Assembly: GCA_934255455.1 (NCBI GenBank)
Contig: CAKQNS010000009.1
Location: 1-32,032, forward strand
From: an uncultured Alphaproteobacteria bacterium
GTDB taxonomy: Bacteria; Pseudomonadota; Alphaproteobacteria; Rs-D84
Direction of reading: 5' to 3'
Length of the DNA: 32,032 nt
The notes beneath the pieces are model-generated. The model was given only the letters and a program-made list of their open reading frames with translations. It had not been told where the DNA came from and made no database searches. Below are positions 8,411 to 14,860 of this stretch, in pieces. Position 1 is the first letter of the stretch, and every line of letters starts with the position of its first letter. The position numbers and the translations under genes were made by a program.

Positions 8411-8742
8411 TATACGAAACACAATATGAATGGCGCAATACAAAAGCACAACCCGCATCCAACGACAGGTATCAACAACACCCAATATTTATATCGACCG
8501 AATAATTGTAATACAGCAAGCACAAAAACAACCAAAGAAGCTAGTATTCCAACCACATCCGCATTAGCCATCAATACTGCACAACGGTGTGTAGCGCCAC
8601 AGTGATTTTGATACGCGATTTCCCACACACTGCACATTTTGGCAACACGATCAAACCACGCCAGGTCAAATAAAAAAACAAAAAACGCGGCAACCGCCAG
8701 TATGGCAATTATCGCAATAATAATGTCTAGATACTTTTTCAA
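8410..8742 (-). CDS. small three-helix membrane protein, putative orphan immunity protein
   Basis: A 110-residue protein with hydrophobic helices at about 5-25, 63-82 and 86-108, and a loop between helices 1 and 2 holding three cysteines (CSVWEIAYQNHC and HRC). I do not recognise a family. Its layout matches the 98-residue membrane protein at 9029-9325: same order of helices, an aromatic/Asp/Cys-bearing first loop, and a basic RYKYW or IYKWK turn before the last helix, so the two may be diverged paralogues. The start is TTG at 8742, because a stop codon directly precedes it in frame and an AAGAGA site lies 8 nt upstream. It follows the truncated toxin-tip copy, which supports an orphan immunity role. 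A holin-like function is the main alternative. Confidence 0.65.
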   Translation of the reverse strand: MKKYLDIIIAIIAILAVAAFFVFLFDLAWFDRVAKMCSVWEIAYQNHCGATHRCAVLMANADVVGILASLVVFVLAVLQLFGRYKYWVLLIPVVGCGLCFCIAPFILCFV

Positions 8743-8753
8743 CTATATATCTC

Positions 8754-8847
8754 TTATTCATATTTTACTTTGATTATTAAATCTTTTTTGTTAGTTGTAA
8801 ACCACTTTGTAAAATCGTCCATAGCCGATGTTAAATCAATACAACCT
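8754..8847 (-). pseudogene. orphan copy of the 3' tip of the Tlde1-like toxin gene
   Basis: The frame encodes GCIDLTSAMDDFTKWF and ends KVKYE, matching the last 30 residues of the toxin at 9322-10494 (GCIDLTSQMDDFTKWF ... NVKYQR). Homology starts exactly at the catalytic-Cys motif GC and does not extend upstream; seven bases further begins leader copy R2. No start codon or ribosome binding site lies in frame, so it is probably untranslated. It is directly followed by the second small membrane-protein gene, repeating the toxin-then-membrane-protein order of the full module. Confidence 0.85.
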
Positions 8848-8856
8848 TTTTGTTGT

Positions 8857-8946
8857 ATAAAAAAATCCCGCGCGACGCGGGGAAAGAAAAAGGCGGCATA
8901 ACGCCGCCCGATTTGTGTTCTTATTATACCACAAAATGCGATAAAA
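8857..8946 (-). repeat. leader element R2, upstream of the orphan toxin tip
   Basis: Second copy of the leader element. On the minus strand: a TATAAT box with extended TGG (8928-8923), stem-loop 1 as a perfect GGCGGC/GCCGCC pair (8908-8892), then hairpin CCCGCG-TCG-CGCGGG (8881-8867) followed by seven T residues (8865-8859). Compared with R3 both stems are kept although bases differ, with G-U pairs becoming G-C, which suggests selection on RNA structure. The -35 equivalent is not conserved; homology with R3 ends near 8946. Confidence 0.8.
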
Positions 8947-9028
8947 AAGCCACGACATAAAATTATCAAGCTATGTAACAACAGATGCATTTTTGTTTTA
9001 AAATTGATAATCAACTCACGTCCACTGT

Positions 9029-9325
9029 TTAAAATATTATATAAAAAGTTAGTAAATGTAACATCATCAGCAATAACCATGTAAGGCACGCCAAAAAGGG
9101 AACAGCTAAAAACTTCCATTTATATATTTTTATTGCACGAATAGAAAATAATACAAACATGGTACCAAATAATACTAATGCTATTTTATCAATAAGTATA
9201 AGGCATTTGTGTTCGCATATAAAACACAACAAACCATCCCACTTGCTATTATTTAAAAGACCATTCAGATCATTCAAAAAGAATAACACGAATGTCATAG
9301 ATAAAAAACTGCCTGTTAAGCTCAT
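9029..9325 (-). CDS. small three-helix membrane protein, putative immunity protein
   Basis: A 98-residue hydrophobic protein with helices at roughly 3-20, 45-65 and 72-96 and a first loop containing WDGLLCFICEHKC. No family recognised. The ATG at 9325 overlaps the toxin stop as ATGA, so the two genes are translationally coupled and made together. Known immunity proteins of periplasm-acting peptidoglycan effectors are exported or membrane-anchored, so a membrane protein coupled to such an enzyme fits an immunity role; this is inference. Holin or small transporter subunit are alternatives. Base composition is AT-rich like the toxin gene and unlike core genes nearby. Confidence 0.72.
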   Translation of the reverse strand: MSLTGSFLSMTFVLFFLNDLNGLLNNSKWDGLLCFICEHKCLILIDKIALVLFGTMFVLFSIRAIKIYKWKFLAVPFLACLTWLLLMMLHLLTFYIIF

Positions 9326-10494
9326 CTTTGATATTTTACATTAATAATCAAATCGTGTCCATTATTTTCAAACCATTTTGTAAAGTCGTCCATTTGTGAT
9401 GTCAGGTCAATACAACCATTAGAACCAGGTTCCCAACCGCCATGAACATAAAATCCTCCTCTGCCAAAAGTGTTAGTTTCTTTTGACGCTTCTAGCGCTA
9501 TTCTGGAACTGCCCCAAGAATATAAACTGCCTGGCCACGTCCCTTTATTTAAAAGTCCAACCACTAGCCCGTATGAGGTTATATATTGTAATTTTTCTTG
9601 TCTGGCCACATATGTGCCCTCTGGAATTGTCCCTTTCCCTTTTACATTTTGATATTCCGGGGTTTGAAATCCATCTTTTCCAGACACAGCTTTCCATGAA
9701 GCAGTCACTTTACCATCTTGATATATTGTTAGACTTTTGCCATCAAATATAGCATATTGACCCTCTTTTATGCTAACTGCTCTTTCAAAATTTGCATCTG
9801 TCTTACCATTACGTTCACGTTCCATTTTTTGTAATTCCCTGTATCTTTTCTGTTTATCCGGATTTATACCTCCAAATCGTTCTTGAAAATCTGACCAAGG
9901 CAACAAAACCGCATAACACCCACAATTTGGATGCAAGGCTGGCACATCATTAGGCCCATCTACAACTGTTCCAGCCATTGCGGCACAGGCAGTGCATTCG
10001 CCACTGTCACACCATACATATATAGATTTATCCTGATCAGGGTCCATCTCTGACGGCTCGTTTTCATCAGAGTTCTCTATGACATCCAACCCATATATTT
10101 TCAATTGTTTCATAACAATTAAATTCTCTGCCACCTGAACCCTAACATTCAATAATTCTTTTACGACAATGCGTACAATAGAATCAGAATTTTCTTCATC
10201 ATCTTCATTGTCTGCATTCTCACTTTCTGTTTCTTTATCAGATTCATATTCTAAACTTTTTTCTAACTCCTTTTTTGACCGCTGTATTTCATAATCAATC
10301 TGTCTTTGGGCATATTCAAATTCCTCTATTGTCATATCGTATTCTGGTTGAATCATTCTGCCTGTGACATCAAAACTAACCTTGCCCGGATACAGTAATT
10401 GCATATACCGTGTTGCTTTGGCATATTCCTGGCTGTCTTTATCTGCATAGGCCGGTGACGACATCAATTTTTGTAAAAATTTTGGTATTTGCAT
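9322..10494 (-). CDS. MuF-like/Tlde1-like (DUF2778) peptidoglycan-targeting toxin candidate
   Basis: A 390-residue protein. The start is ATG 10494, preceded by a consensus AAAGGAG at 5-nt spacing; an open frame upstream runs through the leader repeat and is not coding. Residues 1-70 are helical, 70-105 strongly acidic. A metal-binding-like module at 161-193 has W161-C162, C167-x2-C170 and HPNCGC (His188, Cys191, Cys193), resembling the end of phage Mu gpF (MuF) head proteins and MuF-type toxins. The C-terminal domain (about 240-390) begins YAIFDGKSLTIYQDGKV and ends with the L,D-transpeptidase-like active site His351-Gly ... Ser358-x-Gly-Cys361 (YVHGGWEPGSNGCIDL). This is the DUF2778/Tlde1 pattern; Tlde1 is a T6SS effector that cuts or edits tetrapeptide stems. 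No signal peptide. ATGA-coupled to a membrane protein. Toxin role is inferred; a phage lysis or wall-remodelling enzyme is possible. Confidence 0.8.
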   Translation of the reverse strand: MQIPKFLQKLMSSPAYADKDSQEYAKATRYMQLLYPGKVSFDVTGRMIQPEYDMTIEEFEYAQRQIDYEIQRSKKELEKSLEYESDKETESENADNEDDEENSDSIVRIVVKELLNVRVQVAENLIVMKQLKIYGLDVIENSDENEPSEMDPDQDKSIYVWCDSGECTACAAMAGTVVDGPNDVPALHPNCGCYAVLLPWSDFQERFGGINPDKQKRYRELQKMERERNGKTDANFERAVSIKEGQYAIFDGKSLTIYQDGKVTASWKAVSGKDGFQTPEYQNVKGKGTIPEGTYVARQEKLQYITSYGLVVGLLNKGTWPGSLYSWGSSRIALEASKETNTFGRGGFYVHGGWEPGSNGCIDLTSQMDDFTKWFENNGHDLIINVKYQR

Positions 10495-10509
10495 TAAAAC
10501 TCCTTTTAT

Positions 10510-10533
10510 AAAAAAAAATCCCGCGGATGCGGG
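10510..10533 (-). terminator. intrinsic terminator inside the toxin leader (attenuator candidate)
   Basis: Minus-strand hairpin CCCGC/GCGGG with loop ATCC, then A and nine T residues, ending 9 nt before the AAAGGAG site. The stem is only 5 bp, so read-through is likely to be partial. The R2 version has a 6-bp stem and the R1 version is identical in the stem. Position before the gene suggests attenuation and not end-of-operon termination. Confidence 0.6.
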
Positions 10534-10575
10534 AAAATAAAAATGACGACATAATGCCGCCCGATTTGTGTTTTT

Positions 10576-10604
10576 ATTATACCACAAAATGCGATAAAAT
10601 GCAA
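10576..10604 (-). promoter_or_regulatory. sigma70 promoter of the toxin-immunity operon
   Basis: On the minus strand, -35 TTGCAT (10604-10599), 17-bp spacer, -10 TATAAT (10581-10576) with an extended TGG directly upstream. Predicted transcript start is near 10569, giving a leader of about 75 nt that contains both R3 hairpins. Confidence 0.7.
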
Positions 10605-10936
10605 TCGTGCGAAAACCCTCCCCGTTTTTATGCGCCGCATAAAAACACCCCTCCGTCGGAGGGAAATTATACTGGCGGAGACGAAGGGATTGGCTGACGC
10701 CGACCTGGCAAAATCGCCTGCGGCGACCGGCGTTATTCCGCCTTTTTGCGGCGGTTTCCTCGACTGCCGGATTGAAAATCCGCCACGCCTGCGGGGCAAC
10801 CGTAACGATTTGACTGCGCATAGCTTATCAAATCTACTTGTTGTCGAACCAGCAATCACAGATTGCAAAACGTTCGTCCACGCTTTCGTACCCACAGGTT
10901 ATAATAAAAACGCCCATTTTGGGCGTTTTTATTATA
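10605..10936. other. non-coding segment next to tRNA-Ser, likely remnant of an inserted element
   Basis: No convincing gene. It holds two short palindromes: TTTTTATGC/GCATAAAAA at 10625-10645 and CCCTCC/GGAGGG at 10649-10663. From 10671 it carries a copy of the 3' end of tRNA-Ser, and the following 245 bp up to the tRNA terminator is bounded by this direct repeat. Frames here are low-complexity and arginine-rich on both strands and look like chance openings. The composition is richer in GC than the toxin genes next to it. Confidence 0.55.
10671..10691. repeat. direct repeat of tRNA-Ser 3' end, copy 1 (att-like)
   Basis: Twenty-one bases identical to 10937-10957. It reproduces the encoded CCA, discriminator base, acceptor 3' strand and part of the T arm of tRNA-Ser(GGA) and two flanking bases. 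Duplication of a tRNA 3' end is the usual mark left by tyrosine-recombinase integration. No integrase gene lies between the copies. Confidence 0.7.
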
Positions 10937-10938
10937 AC
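10898..10938 (-). terminator. terminator of tRNA-Ser
   Basis: An 18-bp perfect stem: arms 10898-10915 and 10921-10938, 5-nt loop. The core CGCCC/GGGCG is flanked by AAAAA and TTTTT, so it can end transcripts on either strand. It begins immediately after the tRNA CCA end. Confidence 0.85.
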
Positions 10939-10957
10939 TGGCGGAGACGAAGGGATT
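10937..10957. repeat. direct repeat of tRNA-Ser 3' end, copy 2 (within the tRNA gene)
   Basis: The tRNA-resident copy of the 21-bp repeat, in the same orientation as 10671-10691 and 266 bp away. The tRNA gene remains intact. Confidence 0.7.
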
Positions 10958-11029
10958 CGAACCCTTGATACGGTTGCCCGTATACTACATTTCCAATGTA
11001 GCGCACTAGACCAACTATGCGACGTCTCC
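10939..11029 (-). tRNA. tRNA-Ser(GGA)
   Basis: Acceptor stem GGAGACG (5' end at 11029) pairs with CGTCTCC, followed by discriminator G and an encoded CCA (10941-10939). The anticodon loop TTGGAAA gives anticodon GGA, reading UCC/UCU serine codons. The T arm GGGTTCGAATCCC is intact, and the long variable arm (ATACGGGCAACCGTAT) is typical of class II serine tRNAs. Total 91 nt. Its 3' end is duplicated at 10671-10691. Confidence 0.95.
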
Positions 11030-11046
11030 GAATCTTGAACTTCGGA

Positions 11047-11424
11047 TTACTCGGCCGACAATTCAGCGGTATCTTCGGCCGCGGCCGCATCAACACCACC
11101 CTCTTCGACCAATGTGTTTTCCAATTCCGCGTCAATTTCACGCAGCAATGGATCCTCGGCCGTGCCAACTTCCAATGAATCTTCGCCTTCGGCAATTGAT
11201 GGGGCATCTTTGTACGATTGAATAAATTCATGACGTACATTGTTCACATCCAATTTGCCACTGGCAATTTCACGCAATGCCACAACCGTCAATTTGTCGT
11301 CGTTTTTATCCACGACGGGGGCCGCCCCACCGTTCAAATCACGAACGCGCTGGGATGCCAACATGCCCAGTTCATAACGGCTTTCCACAAATGGTAATGT
11401 ATCTGAATTAGTTGTGCGTGCCAT
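11047..11424 (-). CDS. rpoZ: RNA polymerase omega subunit
   Basis: A 125-residue omega subunit. The N-terminal region MARTTNSDTLPFVESRYELGMLASQRVRDLNGG and the following KLTVVALREIASGKLD match the conserved omega fold, which helps assemble the beta' subunit. The acidic Glu/Asp/Ala-rich C-terminal tail is common in alphaproteobacterial omegas. ATG occurs twice in a row (11427 and 11424); 11424 gives the usual MAR start and lies 7 nt after AAAGGA. Divergent from mtaB. Confidence 0.92.
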   Translation of the reverse strand: MARTTNSDTLPFVESRYELGMLASQRVRDLNGGAAPVVDKNDDKLTVVALREIASGKLDVNNVRHEFIQSYKDAPSIAEGEDSLEVGTAEDPLLREIDAELENTLVEEGGVDAAAAEDTAELSAE

Positions 11425-11438
11425 CATTAAATCCTTTG

Positions 11439-11466
11439 TTGAAATCGTTTTTAACCACGCTATAAT
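11439..11466 (+). promoter_or_regulatory. candidate promoter of mtaB
   Basis: TTGAAA (11439-11444), 16-bp spacer, TATAAT (11461-11466). The predicted start is near 11473, so the leader before the ATG at 11485 is very short and begins at or inside the AAGGA site. Confidence 0.55.
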
Positions 11467-11484
11467 GCCCCAAGGACGGTAAAA

Positions 11485-12720
11485 ATGCAAGCAGAAAATA
11501 ATAAAAATAACATTCAGACCATATCTATGGGGTGCCGGTTGAACGCACTGGAATCCGAAAAAATCCAGAATATGTTGGCCGCCGTTATGCCCGCGGCAAT
11601 TGTGGTAAATACTTGTGCCGTCACGGCCGAGGCCGAGCGTCAATCCGGTCAAACCGTTCGCAAACTGGCCCGCGAAAACCCAGATGCCCCTATTTTTGTG
11701 ACTGGATGTGCGGCGACGCGTAATCCGGACCTGTTTTTGCAAATTCCAAATGCGTTGGTTGTTGACAACCGCGATAAATTGAATCTGAATTCATACCTGG
11801 ATGCGATGGCGGGCGCACCATGCGATTTTGACAGTCCGCGTATCACCCCATTGGCACACGCTGATGTGGCGCTGTCCAAACAATTTATACAGGTACAAAA
11901 TGGATGCAATCACGAATGTGCATATTGCATCACGCGCGCACTGCGTGGGCCATCGGTATCATTTGACTATGCCGACATTTTGGCCGATGCCCGGCGCGCC
12001 ACCGGCAATGGGTTTAATGAAATTGTGTTGACGGGGGTTGACACCGCATCGTACGCACGCGACGGTCTGCTGATTTCCGATGTATGCACGAATTTGTTGC
12101 GCGATGTGCCGGGGATTCGGCGCCTGCGCATATCATCAATGGACCCGGCATCGCCACAGATATTCAAAATCATAGATTTAATTCACCGTGAACCGCGTAT
12201 GATGCCGCATTTGCACCTGTCGATGCAGTCGGGATGTGACGCGATATTAAAGGCTATGCGGCGGCGGCACAATGCCGAAACAGTGCGCAAAATTGTTGCG
12301 GCGGCTGGCGACGATATTACATTCAGTTGGGACATAATTTGTGGCTTTCCGGGTGAAACCGATGAATATTTTGAACAAACAATGGAATTAGTACGCGCGA
12401 CGCATCCGATAAAGATTCACGCATTTCCATTTTCGCCCCGCCCCGGAACACCCGCCGCCACCATGCCAAACCAGATTGACCGCCACACCAGCAAGGAACG
12501 CGTAAAAATCATTACCCGCGCCGCCGATGAAAACCGGGCCGCATTTATGGCACGCCATATTGGCCAGGTCGTGTCTGTGTTGGTCGAAGAAAAAAATATG
12601 GCGCGCACACCGCACGACATCGATGTTGAAATCGTTGGCGCCACAATTCCATCACGCACAATTTGCGATATTGTGTTGGATGGCATCAATGGCGACAAAT
12701 TTATTGGCCATGCGGCATAA
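11485..12720 (+). CDS. mtaB: tRNA t6A37 methylthiotransferase MtaB
   Basis: A 411-residue radical-SAM methylthiotransferase that converts t6A at position 37 of ANN-decoding tRNAs to ms2t6A. The N-terminal domain carries cluster ligands Cys17 (SMGCRLNALESE), Cys44 (NTCAVT) and Cys75 (TGCAA). The radical-SAM motif is Cys141-x3-Cys145-x2-Cys148 (CNHECAYC). The GCRLN..E form and RLRISSMDP point to MtaB over MiaB or RimO. The C-terminal TRAM-like segment is short. It follows a promoter in the rpoZ-mtaB divergent region. Confidence 0.9.
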   Translation: MQAENNKNNIQTISMGCRLNALESEKIQNMLAAVMPAAIVVNTCAVTAEAERQSGQTVRKLARENPDAPIFVTGCAATRNPDLFLQIPNALVVDNRDKLNLNSYLDAMAGAPCDFDSPRITPLAHADVALSKQFIQVQNGCNHECAYCITRALRGPSVSFDYADILADARRATGNGFNEIVLTGVDTASYARDGLLISDVCTNLLRDVPGIRRLRISSMDPASPQIFKIIDLIHREPRMMPHLHLSMQSGCDAILKAMRRRHNAETVRKIVAAAGDDITFSWDIICGFPGETDEYFEQTMELVRATHPIKIHAFPFSPRPGTPAATMPNQIDRHTSKERVKIITRAADENRAAFMARHIGQVVSVLVEEKNMARTPHDIDVEIVGATIPSRTICDIVLDGINGDKFIGHAA

Positions 12721-12766
12721 AAAATCTGTTGGCAATGGGAATTATTATTGCTAGGATAACAGCACC

Positions 12767-13942
12767 ATGGTAAAGAAAATATTTGCACTGATTATAGGAT
12801 TGATTTCAACCGCGGCGCACGCCGAATTTTCAACCCGCGCGCGTTCCGCTTTTCTGATAGATTACGATTCCGGCGCGGAAATTGTCGCAAAGAATGCCGA
12901 CACACTGATGCCGCCATCGTCAATGATAAAACTGATGACGCTGACCGTGTTGTTCGACGAAATACGCGCCGGCAACATTGGTATGGACGACCGCATAACG
13001 GTTGGCCCAAACGCCGATTATCAAAACTCACAATGGTATCCCGCCAGCAAAATCTGTCTGGTTGCCGGTCAAACGATTACTGTGCGCGATTTGATTTTGG
13101 GGCTGATTGTGTTGTCTGGTGGCGATGCGTCGGTTGTTGTGGCGGAACACTTGGCGGGGACCGAGGACGCATTTACAAAAAAAATGACGGCCAAGGCACG
13201 CGAAATCGGTATGCCACAATCAACATTCGGGAATGCCAGCGGCCTGCCAGACCCAAATAATTTAATGACCAGTCGCGAATTGGCCACATTGGCGACACAC
13301 ATTATTTCTGATTATCCAGACATATATCCTATGTTTGCGACAAAACGTTTTGAATTTGGCGAACATAAAACCGATTGGTGTCGCGATTGGGGACGCACCC
13401 ACACGGTGAATTATAACAAATTGCTGTTCATTATGCCGGGGGCCGATGGGCTGAAAACCGGCCACACCGACGAAGGCGGATATGGCATGGTTGCCAGCAG
13501 TCGCGTTGGTGGGCGCCGTTTAATTGGCGTTATAAACGGATTTCATGGCAAGGGTCACGATGCATTGGCCGCCGAAATGAAAAAGTTGTTGAATTACGGA
13601 TACGAAACAACCCGCAATCATACTTTCTATCATGCCGGGGATAAAATTGCGAAAATTCCGGTGTGGTATGGTCGCGAACCGTATGTTATTGCCACAATAG
13701 ATGCGCCTTTTGCCATTACTTTGCCACGCACGGGGAACCTGGCCGGGGTTCGCGTTTTGGCACGATATGACGACCCACACCCCGCCCCAGTTCGCGCCGG
13801 CGATACGGTTGGTGAAATTATTGCCGAACGCAATGGCCGCGTTATTGCGCGCGCCCCGCTGGTTGCCCAACACGATGTTTCAAAAACGCAATTTCTGGGC
13901 CGCATAATTAAAAATTTGTCGGTAATATTTACGGGACATTGA
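12767..13942 (+). CDS. D-alanyl-D-alanine carboxypeptidase (PBP5/DacA type)
   Basis: A 391-residue low-molecular-weight penicillin-binding protein that trims the terminal D-Ala from peptidoglycan pentapeptides. The signal peptide ends at AHA19. Motifs: S52-M-I-K55 (SxxK with the acylated Ser), K230-T-G232, and the second motif at 117-119, which reads SGG where most family members have S-x-N (usually SGN). The rest of the domain is normal (GLPDPNNLMTSRELATLA), as is the C-terminal beta domain (about 285-370) with AGDTVGEI. The missing Asn may alter activity. A weak AGGA site precedes ATG 12767. Followed 15 bp later by holB. Confidence 0.9.
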   Translation: MVKKIFALIIGLISTAAHAEFSTRARSAFLIDYDSGAEIVAKNADTLMPPSSMIKLMTLTVLFDEIRAGNIGMDDRITVGPNADYQNSQWYPASKICLVAGQTITVRDLILGLIVLSGGDASVVVAEHLAGTEDAFTKKMTAKAREIGMPQSTFGNASGLPDPNNLMTSRELATLATHIISDYPDIYPMFATKRFEFGEHKTDWCRDWGRTHTVNYNKLLFIMPGADGLKTGHTDEGGYGMVASSRVGGRRLIGVINGFHGKGHDALAAEMKKLLNYGYETTRNHTFYHAGDKIAKIPVWYGREPYVIATIDAPFAITLPRTGNLAGVRVLARYDDPHPAPVRAGDTVGEIIAERNGRVIARAPLVAQHDVSKTQFLGRIIKNLSVIFTGH

Positions 13943-13957
13943 TGAGGGCAAAACAAT

Positions 13958-14860
13958 ATGGCACCAAAGAAAAAAGCACCACTGTATAATTTCCCCGCCC
14001 CAATGGATAACGATACATTGGTCGGGCACAGCGATGTTATGCAACGATTTATGGACGCATGGGCGGCGCGCGACGCGCACCCCATACACCCCGTTTGGAT
14101 GTTGACCGGGCCGCGCGGCATTGGCAAGGCCACATTGGCGTACAGAATTGCAAAAATGGTTTACGGCAATGTCGGCGATTTTTTCATTATTGATATGGCC
14201 CATAATGTTGATGACAAGGGAAACATTAAAACCGACGGCAAATCAATAACCGTGCACACCGTACGCGCAATGATAGATAAAATGCAAATGTCGTCTATGT
14301 CGGGCGGATGGCGCGTAATCTTGGTGGATTCTGTGGATGAATTGACGCCATCGGCATCAAACGCCATGTTAAAGTTATTGGAAGAACCCCCGGCAAAAAC
14401 CCTGTTTTTATTGGTGGTGCATCAATTATCAAATGTTTTGCCAACGGTTCGTTCACGCGCACGCGTTGAAAAAATGCGCCCACTGACAATTGCGCAACTG
14501 CGCGATTTGTGTGTGCGTTTTATGCCCGATGATGAAATCAGCACGGAAACGCTGAAATTATCCAACGGCAGTTTTGGCCGCATTGCCGCATTAAAAAGTA
14601 CTGGTGGCGACGCAATATACGACGAATTGATTGAATTGTTGGAAAACCCACATACAAATTCGTCTGATGTTATGAATATTGCGCGTAAAATTGCGACCGA
14701 TGGGGCACTGTATGAAATATTGTTGGATGCAATTGCACGGTTTGGATTGGCGGATATTTACCCCATGGCGACGCACGCCATTGCCGATATTCGAAATGTC
14801 AATTTGGAACCAGAAATTGCAATATTCAAAATTATTATGGAAATCAAAAAATGTTTATAG
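13958..14860 (+). CDS. holB: DNA polymerase III delta' subunit
   Basis: A 300-residue AAA+ clamp-loader subunit. Walker A-like GPRGIGKAT at 51-59, DSVDELTPSASNAMLKLLEEPP as the Walker B and box VI region, and the SRAR arginine-finger motif in VRSRAR (where SRC is usual). The typical four-Cys zinc module is absent, as in many short alphaproteobacterial delta' proteins. A GAGGG site precedes the ATG. It overlaps the TatD gene by 10 bp, the common holB-tatD pairing. Confidence 0.88.
   Translation: MAPKKKAPLYNFPAPMDNDTLVGHSDVMQRFMDAWAARDAHPIHPVWMLTGPRGIGKATLAYRIAKMVYGNVGDFFIIDMAHNVDDKGNIKTDGKSITVHTVRAMIDKMQMSSMSGGWRVILVDSVDELTPSASNAMLKLLEEPPAKTLFLLVVHQLSNVLPTVRSRARVEKMRPLTIAQLRDLCVRFMPDDEISTETLKLSNGSFGRIAALKSTGGDAIYDELIELLENPHTNSSDVMNIARKIATDGALYEILLDAIARFGLADIYPMATHAIADIRNVNLEPEIAIFKIIMEIKKCL

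Larger units (their letters stand above)
10508..10604 (-). repeat. leader element R3 (complete copy), upstream of the toxin gene
   Basis: The most complete copy. On the minus strand the order is: -35 TTGCAT, -10 TATAAT, stem-loop 1 (10561-10545: GGCGGC with GTCGTC, loop ATTAT, pairing through two G-U wobbles), A/T spacer, hairpin CCCGC-ATCC-GCGGG (10533-10520) with a run of nine T residues (10518-10510), then AAAGGAG and the toxin ATG. So an intrinsic-terminator-like hairpin separates promoter and ribosome binding site. R1 and R2 share this order. Confidence 0.85.

Noticed and set aside
8848..9119. Minus-strand open frame leading into the orphan toxin tip
   Set aside because: Its upstream part is translated leader repeat and intergenic sequence; only the last 30 codons show homology, so only these are annotated.
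7833..10600. Complete prophage
   Set aside because: Only an endolysin and the MuF-like motif are phage-like; no capsid, terminase, tail, integrase or repressor genes are present.
10495..10821. A 109-codon extension of the toxin reading frame upstream of the ATG at 10494
   Set aside because: It runs through the leader repeat, its terminator and promoter; the AAAGGAG site and ATG at 10494 give a clear start.
10630..10968. Plus-strand open frame of 112 codons beside tRNA-Ser
   Set aside because: It overlaps the tRNA terminator and part of the tRNA gene, and its product has no recognisable domain.
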